Position numbers and translations under genes: made by a program. DNA of 30,118 nucleotides, from the IMG/VR virus record IMGVR_UViG_3300042905_004219, positions 1 to 30,118 of that record; one strand, 5' to 3'. Positions within the stretch are counted from its first letter, which is position 1. Each line of letters starts with the position of its first letter. Positions 1 through 7,585 of the stretch are shown here, piece by piece. This DNA is from a virus. A model generated the notes under the pieces. That model was given only the letters and a program-made list of their open reading frames with translations, had not been told where the DNA came from and searched no databases.

Positions 1-23
1 CTTTAATGTAGTTGGAGATATCA

Positions 24-791
24 ATGTTCATAAGCGAGATTTCACATTCTAAGCGTGATACTTACAAGCAGTGTGGGTGGAAGTTCTTATTGAAGTACTA
101 CGAGCGCATCCCTGAGACTAGCAACAACGCCGATGCCATGCAGTTTGGCTCGTACATTCATAAGATTTTTGAGCTTGGGGTTAAGGCTAAGACCTACGAT
201 GAGCTAGTTAAGATCGCTGAGGAACAGCGTCAGAACTATACCTTCAATGATAGCTACGAGAAGAAGGTTTTTATCTGCCTCAAGAACTTCCTCAGGTTTA
301 ACGCAACGCTAGAGGAAACTATAGGAACCGAGTTAGATTTTAAGGTAGGGCTGATAGAGGGTACGGATCAGCGAGTAGTTATTGACAGAGTTATAAAATC
401 AAAGCAAGGTAACTACTTAATTATTGACTACAAGACTAGCGCGGATGAGAAGACTAAACTAGAGTTATTCAATAATGACCAATTGAAAGCATACACCTAT
501 GCGGTATCAGAGCATTTTAAGATTCCGGTCACCAAGGTCATTGCAGCACACTATTACCCATTGACCAACAATTTTGTTCATGTCCAATACTTGCCCGGAC
601 AGATACAAAAGTACCTGAATGAGGTGCGTAGGGATATCTGGGACATCCGAAAGAAGAAAAAAGAAGACTTCACCCCCAGAAAGAACGAGTTCTGCAACTG
701 GTGCGGGTACAAGGACAAATGCACCGAGTTCTACAGTCCTCAGGATGTTAAGTGCAGAATAGACGAGGCTAAGAAAAAGACTAAGACTTAA
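24..791 (+). CDS. Cas4/RecB-like PD-(D/E)XK nuclease with Fe-S cysteine cluster
   Basis: The predicted protein has 255 aa and is probably a DNA exonuclease or endonuclease of the PD-(D/E)XK superfamily, Cas4/RecB type, acting on phage or host DNA in the cytoplasm. Visible motifs in order are an N-terminal helix with C17, H46 in a GSYIH segment, D121 in VIDR, D135-Y-K137 (the (D/E)xK core), Q153-x3-Y157 (the RecB-family QxxxY motif), and C224-x2-C227-x5-C233. C17 plus the three C-terminal cysteines match the four ligands of the 4Fe-4S cluster in Cas4 and AddB nucleases. ATG 24 is chosen over an in-frame TTG at 12 because GGAG (14-17) lies 6 nt upstream. It is the only replication or recombination-type gene here. 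Lysine is coded AAG in 26 of 33 cases, unlike downstream genes, which suggests a different origin or expression class. The family call is firm; the biological role is inferred. Confidence 0.85.
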   Translation: MFISEISHSKRDTYKQCGWKFLLKYYERIPETSNNADAMQFGSYIHKIFELGVKAKTYDELVKIAEEQRQNYTFNDSYEKKVFICLKNFLRFNATLEETIGTELDFKVGLIEGTDQRVVIDRVIKSKQGNYLIIDYKTSADEKTKLELFNNDQLKAYTYAVSEHFKIPVTKVIAAHYYPLTNNFVHVQYLPGQIQKYLNEVRRDIWDIRKKKKEDFTPRKNEFCNWCGYKDKCTEFYSPQDVKCRIDEAKKKTKT

Positions 792-1059
792 TCAAGGGGT
801 CGTATAAGTCGATCTCAATAGCATCAAAAAAATTATCTACCTGATCAGGAGAATACTTACATCTCTTGGTCAGGTAGGTATATAAAGTAGTCTTCTTTAT
901 TGGTTTTTGGTTATCCATACTTTCCAGTATTTTAAGCTGGAATAGTTTTATAAAGGAAGAGCTAAATCTATGCTTCCATTTATCCTCAAATTTATTTGAT
1001 AGAGTAAAATTAATCAAATCTAAAAAATCTATTATGTTTTCATCTATATTTTCAACCAT
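781..1059 (-). CDS. conserved-looking hypothetical protein, only minus-strand gene
   Basis: This is a 92-aa protein that I do not recognise with confidence. It is rich in Phe, Leu, Ile, Asp and Lys and reads as a mainly helical soluble protein. The C-terminal half has alternating hydrophobic positions (TTLYTYLTK, then a YSPDQVDNFF segment), which could form a small helix-turn-helix-like fold, but that is a guess. No signal peptide or membrane segment is seen. Its 3' end overlaps the last codons of the convergent nuclease gene by 11 bp, and its start lies 11 bp from the divergent start of the next gene. There is no Shine-Dalgarno sequence before the ATG. Instead a perfect TATAAT lies 6 nt upstream, so the transcript may be leaderless. 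No plus-strand ORF competes for the region, which supports it being real. Confidence 0.6.
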   Translation of the reverse strand: MVENIDENIIDFLDLINFTLSNKFEDKWKHRFSSSFIKLFQLKILESMDNQKPIKKTTLYTYLTKRCKYSPDQVDNFFDAIEIDLYDPLIKS

Positions 1060-1064
1060 AAATA
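1057..1064 (+). promoter_or_regulatory. late-promoter-like CATAAATA box before the tail module
   Basis: CATAAATA matches 7 of 8 positions of the T4 late promoter consensus TATAAATA and ends 6 nt before the ATG at 1071. It would start transcription at or very near that ATG. No Shine-Dalgarno is visible for that gene. Its first bases coincide with the start codon of the opposing gene. The match is short and the context AT-rich, so support is weak. Confidence 0.25.
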
Positions 1065-1094
1065 TATTATATGGATAAAAATCTTAATTTTAAA
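1060..1094 (-). promoter_or_regulatory. candidate sigma70-type promoter for the minus-strand gene, predicted leaderless
   Basis: On the minus strand a perfect TATAAT lies at 1071-1066. A TTTAAA (4 of 6 matches to TTGACA) lies at 1094-1089, separated by 17 nt. Six nt follow the -10 box before the ATG at 1059, so the predicted first transcribed base is about the A of the ATG. The boxes are seen; activity and leaderless status are inferred. The region is very AT-rich, so a chance match is possible. Confidence 0.4.
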
Positions 1095-1643
1095 TATGAA
1101 AATGATAATTTTTTAAAAAAAATTAATCATTTAGATGAAAAGCATATTGGGTTAATTGCTAAAAGCTCTTCTTACATTAGTCCGGGGGATGTCTTACGGT
1201 TTTCTTACTCTGGTGAGCTAGTTAATGTTTTAGTGGTAAAAACTGCAATTTGGAGTCCTAATGGAATGTTTATCAGTTCTCAGGCAAACCCGCTTATCTC
1301 ATGTTACAAATTAGATGATGTTGCAGAAGAATTAGAGGATGAAGTTTCGGCTGGTATATTAAAAAAGATACTTAAAGCTATATATAGAAATAGGGATGTT
1401 GCCTCTTATAAGAAAGTTTTAATCCCTTTGGGGGACATAATAGGGGAAAATAACTTTAAAACTTATAATTTACAAAAATGTAGCACAATAGCAAAAATAA
1501 CTTTAGATGAAAAAAAATTAATTTTAGATACGACAGAATTTAAAAAAATAGAAAAACTTAAAAAGGAATCGATATCTTTATCGAAAAAAAGAAGAAAGTT
1601 AATTCAGGGACTTTTAGTCCTTGAAAAATTTGAAGGAGATTAA
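1071..1643 (+). CDS. hypothetical protein upstream of tape measure
   Basis: The protein has 190 aa and unknown function. The N-terminal third (about residues 25-85) looks beta-rich: a SPGDVLRFSYSGELVNVLVV segment followed by a stretch ending in ISCYKLDD, reminiscent of a small SH3- or KOW-like barrel. Residues 90-120 look helical, and the last 35 residues are very Lys-rich, possibly a coiled or basic tail. Codons are strongly A/T-ending, with AAA for 22 of 27 lysines. It is the first gene of the plus-strand tail run and ends 2 nt before the tape measure start, with that gene's Shine-Dalgarno inside its final codons, so the two are probably co-translated. A role as a tape-measure chaperone or tail-assembly protein is only a positional guess. 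Confidence 0.7.
   Translation: MDKNLNFKYENDNFLKKINHLDEKHIGLIAKSSSYISPGDVLRFSYSGELVNVLVVKTAIWSPNGMFISSQANPLISCYKLDDVAEELEDEVSAGILKKILKAIYRNRDVASYKKVLIPLGDIIGENNFKTYNLQKCSTIAKITLDEKKLILDTTEFKKIEKLKKESISLSKKRRKLIQGLLVLEKFEGD
1633..1638 (+). promoter_or_regulatory. Shine-Dalgarno AAGGAG that fixes a TTG start
   Basis: AAGGAG ends 7 nt before TTG at 1646. No in-frame ATG lies nearby with comparable spacing, so the tape measure protein is read from TTG. The site lies within the last codons of the preceding gene. Confidence 0.8.
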
Positions 1644-1645
1644 AA

Positions 1646-3910
1646 TTGGATCCTGAGTTACAACGGCTGCTGACAGAGCTTGTAGATTCTCTTAGAAATG
1701 ACAGAAGAAATCTAGAAGCGATTGCAGAAAATACAAGAGTTGATCGAGGCCAAACGGTTGCGATCAATAAACTTTTAAATGTTTTTAGTTCCCCGGGGGT
1801 AGCAGGCCCGGGTGGAGCTACCGCAGCGTTTGCATCTCAGTTGGGTCAATATCAGAAGAACTTCAACGATATTCAAAAATCCGCGATATCGATGGGTAGG
1901 GATTTCAAGTCCATAAATTCTACCCAAATGATTCAGTCCTTGGAAGACAGCTATGGTGCTACGATCAGCATGCAAGCTGCACTTGAAGCATTCAATGCTG
2001 GAATAGGTTTGCAATCCAAGAATGCGTTGACCCTTGCGGCTGAGATGAAGGCCACTGGTCAAAATTCCGCTGCCATGTTAGCTACATTGCGCGAGGGGCA
2101 AGTTGTTGGCAATCTAACCAATAGCCAGATAGATGCTTTATCCTTAAACCTCCAAACAACATCAAAGCAGTATGGAATTTCTAGCGACAACTTAGTTAAA
2201 TCCTTAAATGTGTTGTCCAACAGAATGCAAGATTTTGGTGCAATCGGGTTGGCAGACGAAATGAACAAGGTCATGATTGACATGACCGCGAAATATGGGG
2301 CTGGGTCTGAGCAACTAGTAGGTCAATTTATTGATAAAATTACTAGAGGGGACAACCTTGCAAATCTCCAAAAACTAGGAATAGCTCAGGATGTTGCAGC
2401 CTTTGGGATGAATGCCACCGCAGACCAGTTGGAGGTGATTGCACAAAAGGCTGCGGGGTCTATGCAAACATTGGTTTCGCAAATGGAATCAGGAATTATC
2501 AGCAGATTCCAAGCATTGCGAATGGCGGAAAACCTCTATGGTGAAGAAGGAAAACTAGCACTTCTTGTTGCTCAATTGGACAGACAAGAGGCGACTGCAT
2601 TAGGCGCAACAGATGCTACAGAACAATTACATGTTCAAGCAGACAGACTATATGATTCATTCTATGCGTTAGCCCCTGTAGTCAATGCACTGGCACCAAC
2701 TGTTCAAGCTTTAACTTTAGCATATTCTGTAGGCAAAAGCGCATACGATGCGGCTACGGGTTCAATAAACATGGTAGGAAATGCCATGGAGGGGCTTGTT
2801 AATTTCTTATCTAACGAAGCTCCAATATCTGTTAGATTTTTTGAAACAGAAATTGGTCAAGCACTCGATAATATAGGAAACCAAGCGGCTGCACTTAGAC
2901 TATCTACGAGCGTTGACACCGGGCCAGAGTTCCGTAGAAGATATACAATGGGGTATCTTGGACAACAGGGAGGATTTTCTCCATATACTCCTGAATATCA
3001 ACAAATGTTAGAAACGCAAAGAGGTGTCCGTAGACAAATTCCGCGCAGAGCATACGCAAGAGGGGGAACTACAACCACCCCAGCTAATATACAAATTGGC
3101 GAGGCTGGCCCTGAAGCACTTATTACAGGAACGGGACTTGCATCAATTCTAACTCAACCAAATATTGTTGATTTAAGTAAAACTGCCGATAAATTAAACA
3201 AATCTGCAAATTGGTTACATACTGCATTTGGGCAATCTTCTTCAATGAAGTCCCCATCTGCGCCTGCTACTAGAGTAGAAGTAGTAGCATCTCCAAAAAC
3301 AAGTACTCTTGCTAACCCAATGATTGCTCCTCCTATTGCTAACCCTGATGCAATGGGTTCAATGAAAATGATGGGAGGGGCCATGGCTTTGGGTAGCGTG
3401 ACCACTGTGTTGTCCCAAGTAACTGATGGAAATAATAAAATAGTTCAATATTTAAGTATGGCAACTACCGCATTAACTACTTTAGTTACTTTGCAACAAG
3501 CTGCTAGTATGCTTGGAGGTCTTGCTGGTATGAAGGGAATGTTGGCTGGATTGTTACCAGCATTGCTACCAGCTTTGGCAGGATTAGCCCCCTTCTTATT
3601 ACCAGTATTAGCCGTTGGGGCTGGAGCGGCTGCAATTTCAGCACTTGCGTCTAGGGAAAGGAAAAAAACCATAGAAGACGCTAAAGTAAAGCCAGCTCAG
3701 ATATCCACGAATGAGTATTTTAGAGTATCTCAATCCGTGGCAAAGGATTTATTTGCAGATGTTGCCAAACCAACTGTAGACACTACAGGAAAAGCACTTG
3801 CTGCAATTGCGATGAATACAGAAAAGGCTGCAAATCTTGCTGCTGGTCAATTAAGAGAAACTAGAAATAAAGGGGTTACAAATATGGTAGTTACAGGAGG
3901 TATGGCATGA
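1646..3910 (+). CDS. tail tape measure protein
   Basis: The protein has 754 aa. It would act as the molecular ruler in the tail tube lumen and be ejected on infection. Evidence: long helical, Ala/Gln/Leu-rich N-terminal and central regions, a GEAGPEALI motif near residue 485 (the xGExGPE signature common in tape measure proteins), and a long hydrophobic Leu/Ala/Pro-rich stretch at about residues 625-670 that could insert into the membrane. It begins at TTG 1646 behind a strong AAGGAG. It overlaps the next gene by ATGA. Position directly before tube-initiator and baseplate genes fits tail assembly order. By the usual rule of about 1.5 angstrom per residue it would specify a tail of roughly 110 nm; that is a heuristic, not a measurement. 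Confidence 0.85.
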   Translation: MDPELQRLLTELVDSLRNDRRNLEAIAENTRVDRGQTVAINKLLNVFSSPGVAGPGGATAAFASQLGQYQKNFNDIQKSAISMGRDFKSINSTQMIQSLEDSYGATISMQAALEAFNAGIGLQSKNALTLAAEMKATGQNSAAMLATLREGQVVGNLTNSQIDALSLNLQTTSKQYGISSDNLVKSLNVLSNRMQDFGAIGLADEMNKVMIDMTAKYGAGSEQLVGQFIDKITRGDNLANLQKLGIAQDVAAFGMNATADQLEVIAQKAAGSMQTLVSQMESGIISRFQALRMAENLYGEEGKLALLVAQLDRQEATALGATDATEQLHVQADRLYDSFYALAPVVNALAPTVQALTLAYSVGKSAYDAATGSINMVGNAMEGLVNFLSNEAPISVRFFETEIGQALDNIGNQAAALRLSTSVDTGPEFRRRYTMGYLGQQGGFSPYTPEYQQMLETQRGVRRQIPRRAYARGGTTTTPANIQIGEAGPEALITGTGLASILTQPNIVDLSKTADKLNKSANWLHTAFGQSSSMKSPSAPATRVEVVASPKTSTLANPMIAPPIANPDAMGSMKMMGGAMALGSVTTVLSQVTDGNNKIVQYLSMATTALTTLVTLQQAASMLGGLAGMKGMLAGLLPALLPALAGLAPFLLPVLAVGAGAAAISALASRERKKTIEDAKVKPAQISTNEYFRVSQSVAKDLFADVAKPTVDTTGKALAAIAMNTEKAANLAAGQLRETRNKGVTNMVVTGGMA

Positions 3911-4752
3911 CACAAGGTTTTAGAATTAGTAATGGTCAAGCAGTTCGTCCACAATCACCACTCCCATCTCAAACAGTAGCTCAAACAATTTCGAGAACGG
4001 ACGATTCAAAAAATTTTTATTTGCAAGTTAATTATTATGAATTTAATAACCCTATTCCAATAAAAAGATATATTTTTATCAATGCTAATGGGGATTTTCA
4101 GATAGACGAATCACAATCCGCTAACTATGTTTCCTATTCTCCATTATCGAGATCTTCGGAGTTATTTTCATATACAGGAAGCAAATCAAGATCCTTCAAT
4201 CTAACTTTTTCTTATTCAAAATCAGGAATTAAACCTGCATTTACAAACAATTTAAAATCAAGCATAACTCAACCCGCTCTACAAGATCCTAAATCTTTAT
4301 TTTTTAAAGATTTGTCTGAAGCATCGTTAGCAGGTAGACCTTTTGGTCAAATAAAATACACAGGAAGTGAAGATGAGATAATTACTTTTATAGATTCCCA
4401 ATTACAAATAATTAGAAGCTTAACTATAAATAATGCGAAGTCACCAACACAAGGCCCACCTTTGGTAAGAATAAATTTTGGAATATTGTATCAAGATGTT
4501 CCTTGCATTTGCACTGATTATGAAATAAAGCCCATCGCCTCACCAGAAACAAGAATTAATCCTATTTTAGGAACTCCAGAAGCAAACAAAATTTCAATTA
4601 GGCTCACTTTAAAAGAAATAAGAACTGGAGATTACTTAAAAACAGATTTCGCTCAGGCTGGGGGCATCAACCGAGATAATTTAGTTGGATGGGAACAATT
4701 GTTTAATTCAAAAACTGGATCGTTCGATCCTGTTAACCCAATCTATACATAA
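3907..4752 (+). CDS. baseplate hub/tube-initiator protein, CIS_tube-like (T4 gp48/gp54 or Afp7 type)
   Basis: The protein has 281 aa. It is likely part of the central platform that joins the hub to the first tail-tube ring. The region from about residue 70 to 240 follows the layout of the contractile injection system tube-initiator family (Afp7/Pvc7-like): a beta segment RSFNLTFSY, a spaced helix with IITFIDSQLQIIRSL, then a PPLVRINFG-ILYQDVPCIC beta hairpin and a final NKISIRLTLKEI strand. The call rests on pattern and position; I cannot tell gp48, gp54 and Afp7 types apart. Its ATG overlaps the tape measure stop (ATGA), and it is followed within 5 nt by the gp53-like gene, a typical baseplate order. 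Confidence 0.55.
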   Translation: MTQGFRISNGQAVRPQSPLPSQTVAQTISRTDDSKNFYLQVNYYEFNNPIPIKRYIFINANGDFQIDESQSANYVSYSPLSRSSELFSYTGSKSRSFNLTFSYSKSGIKPAFTNNLKSSITQPALQDPKSLFFKDLSEASLAGRPFGQIKYTGSEDEIITFIDSQLQIIRSLTINNAKSPTQGPPLVRINFGILYQDVPCICTDYEIKPIASPETRINPILGTPEANKISIRLTLKEIRTGDYLKTDFAQAGGINRDNLVGWEQLFNSKTGSFDPVNPIYT

Positions 4753-4757
4753 TAGCT

Positions 4758-5054
4758 ATGGAAGTAAAAATATCAAGATACGATAATGGAGTCGTAAAAC
4801 AAATACATAAAACTGCAACAGTAACTACTGTTGTTGGACATCCATATTTTGATTACATCACCCAATTTTCTGATTCCGTTCTTTCTGGAAAAGTAGGATT
4901 TGTTCCTCTTGGGTATGAGCATCGACCTGATTTGATTTCTACTGTATTTTATGGAACTCCCGCATATTGGTGGATTTTGATGTTGGCTAACAATGTTTCA
5001 GATCCTTTTGAAGGATTTAATGTTGGAGATAGAATAGTAATACCTAATTTATGA
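4758..5054 (+). CDS. baseplate wedge protein, gp53/LysM-like
   Basis: The 98-aa protein matches the layout of T4 gp53-type wedge proteins and LysM-like tail proteins. Residues 64-96 contain FYGTPAYWWIL, then ANNVSDPFEGF, then GDRIVIP, the 'yYG..yW.Il..N.i.DPf...G..l.IP' pattern shared by this group. The protein would fasten wedges around the hub. T4 gp53 is about twice as long, so this is a minimal version. Its stop overlaps the next start (ATGA at 5051-5054), indicating translational coupling with the hub gene. No clear Shine-Dalgarno is visible ahead of its ATG. Confidence 0.7.
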   Translation: MEVKISRYDNGVVKQIHKTATVTTVVGHPYFDYITQFSDSVLSGKVGFVPLGYEHRPDLISTVFYGTPAYWWILMLANNVSDPFEGFNVGDRIVIPNL

Positions 5055-7585
5055 ACCCTATAAAACCGTACAATGTAATAATCTCAAATGAGCCGAAAAC
5101 TATCGAAGAGATAATCGCAGTGGCTCAGGGTGGAAGCAATGTCTTAAAAGATGACCTCCTTTTATTTACAACTATGAATGACAATATTTTGTCTTTCGAA
5201 CATCAATATAATTTTAATGAAAAAAACAACAAAGGCAGTTTGATAAAAATTGATGTGATAGATCCAGACCAATTGTTTCTTTCTAGATTTGTCGGAAATT
5301 CAATAAAATCCTTAATTGGGAATAAGCTGGCAAATAGCCTGCAAGTAGATAAATTTAAAGAAAGTGTTAGAAAAAAGGAAGTTGCAGAAGCTTTAAAAGG
5401 TGTTACCTTACCTGTACAAAATGCTGCTAGTATTTCACAATACAAAAATTCAAAACTTCATAGGGATCAAATAAATGAAGCCATTCGAGATGAAATAACA
5501 AAAGTATTAAATAATACTAAAGTCACAGAATTAGAAAAAGAAAAAGCTATAACTTTTTTTAGTGACAAATATAAGAATAATGATTTAGCTCCATCGTCCA
5601 TCGATTCTTTAATTACTGATTTAGGATTGTCAGGAGTTCCAGAAGTTCCATACCCATATTTGTTTTTTTATTATGGTGGGGGAGCTAACAAAGATGATTG
5701 GGCTGGACCCATAATGGCTCAATTTACAGAAGCAAATTATAATTATTCTTATGAGAGTGGGCAAAAATCTATTTCTTTGGAATTTACTAGTACCCATGAA
5801 TTTTTGGGTTTTTCTAAATTAGGTTTAGAAAATATGGGTAAGAATTTACGCATAGATCCTAATTATAGATTAGCTTTCTATACTGATCGTCCTCAATATG
5901 TATCTCCAATATTTGCGTCAAATGTACAAGGGGAGGCAGGAGAAGGTGTAAAAAAAATTCACGATACGATAATTAATGTATTAGAGGACTACATTAAAAA
6001 AGTAACTACACAAAAAGCAAATGTATTAATTTTGCTACCTGATTTCAGCTCATTTTTTGATAAAGTAAAAGATGATTATTTTAAAGCCGTAAAACCAAAT
6101 ATTTGGAGCACACCGTATTTTCCTACATATAATCAATATTTGGGATTTTATAAATTATTTGCGGATATGGGATTTGAAGTTTTTAGCGCAGTTCCCAAAT
6201 ATCGCTCTTTTTTTAAAAAAGATGATTTAGGAGAACCTGTAGATAATTCTAAATTTTATGATGCTCAATCTTATTTTTTTGGACCCGGGGGAGAAGAATT
6301 AGTAGAAGAATATGAAAATGCTTCACGCGGCGGGATTTTTGCTGGGGCATCAAGAACTATTGTAGCAATCGGATTAAGAAAAAAAGATGATGAATCTATA
6401 CACGCTCCGCTACAAAAAGTAATGTCTAACATATCAAATGTTGTAACAAATGTAACTCCTCAAATTTTAGTCGTTGATGATTATGAATTTTTAACAAAGT
6501 TTAAAGCACATTGTGATGGGCTTGGATATACAAATATTGTTAAAGATCCATCATACCCCCTTATAATTTTTGGTGATTTAGAACTTATTCAGTTATATTT
6601 TGCTGGAAGAATTATTTACGAAGATAGAAAATTATATACTAAAGTAGTAGCCACAACAACGATAGGAAATCAACAAGCAACAAATACTCAAAAAGCTAAT
6701 TTAGATATTCAATTAAAAAAAAGAAATATTTTAAGTGAAAGAGATACAATGATTTTTTCTGACGACTATATCACGAATATAGCAGTTCCTACATTTTTAC
6801 AACTTTCTAGTAAAAATATTAACTTTACATTACCCTCAGATGTGTTTACTTTAAACACAGATGATATAAGAGGTTCATTAGATACACTAGGCGTACCAAT
6901 CTTAAAACTAGGATATGCAGAATCTAATATATTAGACATTGATGTAAATATTAAAGATTATTTTAATTCAATCCTTACAAAAATAAGATTCCCTAAAGAA
7001 CAGGCTGAGTTAGTTTTTACTGGGATTAGCCCAGACAATTTAAATTTACTTAATTTAGTTTCTAAAGATGGGCAAAGTAACTTAGTTTCTGTTCTTGAAA
7101 GTAAAAACTTATCTTTAAACAATTTAATAGGCGAATTACGATCTGTTTTAATGAGGGACGAAAAATTACAAAAATTAAATAAATCACCACAAGAAAAAAT
7201 AAAAACACTAAATGAAATAATTACTTTTTTAATTAAAGAAAATATAGAGAATACTCCTGCGTTCAATGTTATTTTAAAACTTCTAGGAAAACAAGACCCT
7301 CATTTGATGTATTATGACCTTTTAAATGAAATGGTTAAAAATACATATCAAGGGGTTATAAAAACAACTCCATTTTTTAAATTAAGTAAAGCTCCTACGC
7401 TATTGCCCCCTGCTCTATTATTAATAAGAGAATCAAATTTTGTGCCATATGATAAAACAAATGGGATAGTTGATTCTATTAAAGGATTTTATAACATCAT
7501 GGGGTACAAGCACATAATATCTAAAAATGAAGTGAGCACAGAATTGTTTGTAGTTAGACACATAAATGTTGGAGGACTTCCCTGA
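5051..7585 (+). CDS. large baseplate hub protein (gp27-like), probable
   Basis: The protein has 844 aa. The N-terminal part (about residues 40-80) has a short acidic turn, an SFEHQYNF segment and IKIDVIDPD, resembling the first barrel strands of hub proteins. A second such segment near residues 204-250 carries FFYYGGG and SISLEFTSTHEF. Residues about 320-540 form an extra block with alpha/beta character (NVLILLPDF near 323; ILVVDDYEF; YPLIIFGDLELIQLYF) that T4 gp27 (391 aa) does not obviously have. The C-terminal third is helical and Lys/Leu-rich. It sits between the gp53-like and spike genes, where a hub is expected, and shares a TGATG junction with the spike gene. The assignment is from pattern and synteny, so moderate. 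Confidence 0.5.
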   Translation: MNPIKPYNVIISNEPKTIEEIIAVAQGGSNVLKDDLLLFTTMNDNILSFEHQYNFNEKNNKGSLIKIDVIDPDQLFLSRFVGNSIKSLIGNKLANSLQVDKFKESVRKKEVAEALKGVTLPVQNAASISQYKNSKLHRDQINEAIRDEITKVLNNTKVTELEKEKAITFFSDKYKNNDLAPSSIDSLITDLGLSGVPEVPYPYLFFYYGGGANKDDWAGPIMAQFTEANYNYSYESGQKSISLEFTSTHEFLGFSKLGLENMGKNLRIDPNYRLAFYTDRPQYVSPIFASNVQGEAGEGVKKIHDTIINVLEDYIKKVTTQKANVLILLPDFSSFFDKVKDDYFKAVKPNIWSTPYFPTYNQYLGFYKLFADMGFEVFSAVPKYRSFFKKDDLGEPVDNSKFYDAQSYFFGPGGEELVEEYENASRGGIFAGASRTIVAIGLRKKDDESIHAPLQKVMSNISNVVTNVTPQILVVDDYEFLTKFKAHCDGLGYTNIVKDPSYPLIIFGDLELIQLYFAGRIIYEDRKLYTKVVATTTIGNQQATNTQKANLDIQLKKRNILSERDTMIFSDDYITNIAVPTFLQLSSKNINFTLPSDVFTLNTDDIRGSLDTLGVPILKLGYAESNILDIDVNIKDYFNSILTKIRFPKEQAELVFTGISPDNLNLLNLVSKDGQSNLVSVLESKNLSLNNLIGELRSVLMRDEKLQKLNKSPQEKIKTLNEIITFLIKENIENTPAFNVILKLLGKQDPHLMYYDLLNEMVKNTYQGVIKTTPFFKLSKAPTLLPPALLLIRESNFVPYDKTNGIVDSIKGFYNIMGYKHIISKNEVSTELFVVRHINVGGLP

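Noticed and set aside
12-23. Upstream in-frame TTG as start of the nuclease
   Set aside because: GGAG at 14-17 lies inside that extension and is ideally placed for ATG 24.
24-1643. CRISPR-Cas adaptation module
   Set aside because: Only a Cas4-like protein is present; no cas1, cas2, direct-repeat array or leader was seen anywhere in the window.
3260-3285. Inverted repeat GCTACT...AGTAGC as a terminator
   Set aside because: It is inside the tape measure coding region with no T-run after it.
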